Below the pieces are notes generated by a model. The model made no database searches, was not told where the DNA came from, and saw only the letters and a program-made list of their open reading frames with translations. The translations under genes and the position numbers were made by a program. Shown here piece after piece: positions 5,842 to 6,403 of a stretch of DNA of 6,403 nt (position 1 is the first letter of the stretch; every line of letters begins with the position of its first letter). This DNA comes from an uncultured Prevotellaceae bacterium (GTDB lineage: Bacteria; Bacteroidota; Bacteroidia; Bacteroidales; Bacteroidaceae). The stretch spans positions 1 to 6,403 of the forward strand of contig CAMHPM010000096.1 in assembly GCA_946187025.1 (NCBI GenBank), written 5' to 3'.

Positions 5842-5884
5842 GAAAACGCATGTTATCGTACTGACAACATGCGTTTCTTTTTTT
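5842..5884. terminator. Bidirectional intrinsic terminator between xylanase and rpsO
   Basis: A perfect 11-bp inverted repeat, AAACGCATGTT (5844-5854) and AACATGCGTTT (5866-5876), surrounds an 11-nt loop. On the plus strand it is followed by TTTCTTTTTTT, ending at 5884, 48-90 bp after the xylanase stop. On the minus strand the same hairpin is followed by TTTTCTTCTT, 25-57 bp after the rpsO stop at 5901. One hairpin can thus end both convergent transcripts. The minus-strand U-tract is interrupted by cytosines and is probably weaker. Confidence 0.9.
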
Positions 5885-5900
5885 AGTCTTACACGTAAAA

Positions 5901-6170
5901 TTACTTACGCAGACCCAGAGCCTTAACGATGGCGCGATAGCGCTCAATGTCCTTGCGCTTGAGATAGTTCAGCAAATTGCGACGCCGACCTACAAGTTTC
6001 ACAAGTGCTCTGTTTGTACTATAATCTTTGTGATTGGCCTTGACATGCTCGGTCAAACGGTCAATACGGTAGGAGAACAATGCTATCTGGCTCTCGCATG
6101 AACCAGTATCAGAGTTGGACTTTCCGTACTTACCAAAGATTTCTTGCTTCTTAGCTGAATCTAAGTACAT
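5901..6170 (-). CDS. rpsO: 30S ribosomal protein S15
   Basis: Primary 16S rRNA-binding protein of the small subunit platform. It binds the three-way junction of helices 20-22 and helps S6/S18 assemble; in the 70S ribosome it takes part in an intersubunit bridge. The 89-residue length is exactly the bacterial norm. Family positions are clear: DTGSCESQIA (21-30), H42, HKDYSTNRALVKLVGRRRNLLNYLKRKD (47-74) with the rRNA-contacting H47, K48 and D49 and the basic cluster R62-R64, and the ending GLRK. C25 stands where many homologues have Thr or Pro, a mild change outside the rRNA contacts. The ATG at 6170-6168 gives the standard MYL start; no Shine-Dalgarno is visible. The gene is monocistronic here, has its own promoter match upstream, and converges on the xylanase gene across a shared terminator. 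In several phyla S15 represses its own translation, and a structured leader is possible here too. Confidence 0.97.
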   Translation of the reverse strand: MYLDSAKKQEIFGKYGKSNSDTGSCESQIALFSYRIDRLTEHVKANHKDYSTNRALVKLVGRRRNLLNYLKRKDIERYRAIVKALGLRK

Positions 6171-6227
6171 AGAGGTTTGATTCGTTTTTGTTTGTTAATA
6201 CTGTTAATTCTTACATGCTATCCTATT

Positions 6228-6244
6228 CGTTTCCGAGGAAAGCG
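6228..6244 (-). other. Hairpin at the predicted 5' end of the rpsO transcript
   Basis: On the minus strand CGC-TTTCC-TC-GGAAA-CG (6244-6228) can fold into a stem of five perfect pairs plus two G-C pairs, with a single bulged C and a very short loop. If the promoter at 6249-6278 is right, the stem would lie at or within a few nucleotides of the transcript's 5' end, about 57 nt before the start codon. It could protect the mRNA from 5' decay or be part of an S15-binding leader. The 2-nt loop means the two innermost pairs would probably open. Confidence 0.4.
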
Positions 6245-6248
6245 GCTG

Positions 6249-6278
6249 CAAAGTTACGAATTATTTTATTACTGGCAA
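6249..6278 (-). promoter_or_regulatory. rpsO: Candidate promoter for rpsO
   Basis: On the minus strand, TAACTTTG (6256-6249) matches the -7 consensus TAnnTTTG exactly. A TTG (6278-6276) lies 19 bp upstream, in the usual -33 position. This is the best-spaced promoter match in the window. Transcription would start near 6243, giving a leader of about 70 nt whose last part is A-rich with AAACAAAAACGAATCAAACC before the start codon region. Confidence 0.65.
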
Positions 6279-6403
6279 TCAATTATCTGAGTTTTTTTTC
6301 ACTTATATAATGAAAATATCTTTTTTAACACAACTATTTTTATTTCATATCCTACATTTATACTCTTTCGCCCATTAGTTTTCAAACCTATATTATATTT
6401 ATT
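6279..6403. other. AT-rich intergenic DNA, no gene seen
   Basis: This stretch upstream of rpsO is strongly A+T-rich, with several T-runs. I see no supported coding region, RNA gene or clear repeat in it. The next gene presumably begins beyond the right edge. Confidence 0.6.

Noticed and set aside
5812..5909. Inverted CGTAAGT-TTTAC sequences flanking the terminator (5812-5823 and 5895-5909)
   Set aside because: The match needs a 3-base gap and one copy overlaps the rpsO stop codon; in AT-rich DNA this is likely chance and adds nothing to the strong central hairpin.
5012..5947. Open frame of 311 codons on the minus strand opposite the xylanase
   Set aside because: It lies antisense to a GH10 gene with complete catalytic motifs, crosses the terminator and enters rpsO; its translation shows no recognisable domain. 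It is a by-product of the codon use of the real gene.
6310..6378. 22-codon frame starting ATG AAA ATA in the right-end AT-rich region
   Set aside because: Short, low-complexity hydrophobic sequence in AT-rich DNA with no promoter or start context; chance is the simplest explanation.

Overview
The window looks like chromosomal DNA from a Bacteroidales bacterium, most likely a Prevotella-type gut or rumen species. Four things point that way. The start codons lack Shine-Dalgarno sequences and sit behind A/T-rich leaders. Matches to the Bacteroidetes -7 promoter element TAnnTTTG lie upstream of sdhC, dapB and rpsO. LepB has the enlarged form usual in this phylum. A GH10 xylanase is paired with a GPH-family sugar symporter, an arrangement I recall from the Prevotella bryantii xylanase cluster. 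The genus is inferred from gene content and style, not from an alignment.

Layout, left to right. Positions 1-286 (-) hold the N-terminal 95 codons of the cytochrome b subunit of succinate dehydrogenase/fumarate reductase, which runs off the left edge. Positions 471-1985 (-) encode signal peptidase I (lepB) and 2104-2799 (-) encode 4-hydroxy-tetrahydrodipicolinate reductase (dapB). These two probably form a dapB-lepB transcription unit, although a 22-bp tandem repeat lies between them. A 332-bp divergent regulatory region (2800-3131) follows. Positions 3132-4541 (+) encode a 12-TM GPH-type cation:sugar symporter and 4694-5794 (+) a secreted GH10 endo-1,4-beta-xylanase. The 152-bp gap between these two holds a duplicated repeat element made of a CT/GA-rich hairpin followed by a 12-bp perfect palindrome. 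A strong bidirectional terminator (about 5842-5884) separates the xylanase from the convergent rpsO gene (5901-6170, -), which encodes ribosomal protein S15. The right end (6279-6403) is AT-rich upstream DNA with no gene I can support.

How the genes fit together. The xylanase carries a cleavable Sec-type signal peptide without a lipobox and should cut xylan chains outside the cytoplasm. The symporter next to it probably imports xylose or xylo-oligosaccharides across the inner membrane. No SusC/SusD pair, GH43 xylosidase or hybrid two-component regulator is present in the window, so this is a two-gene xylan module set among housekeeping genes. LepB, a neighbour by position only, is the kind of enzyme that would process the xylanase signal peptide. 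DapB supplies the lysine/diaminopimelate pathway, and the cytochrome b subunit belongs to the fumarate-respiring/succinate-forming machinery typical of these anaerobes.

I do not see a clearly new biological system. The most unusual items are the repeat element between symporter and xylanase, the 22-bp tandem repeat between dapB and lepB, a Ser at the expected second cation-site Asp of the symporter, a near-perfect dyad upstream of the xylan genes, and a hairpin at the predicted 5' end of the rpsO transcript.
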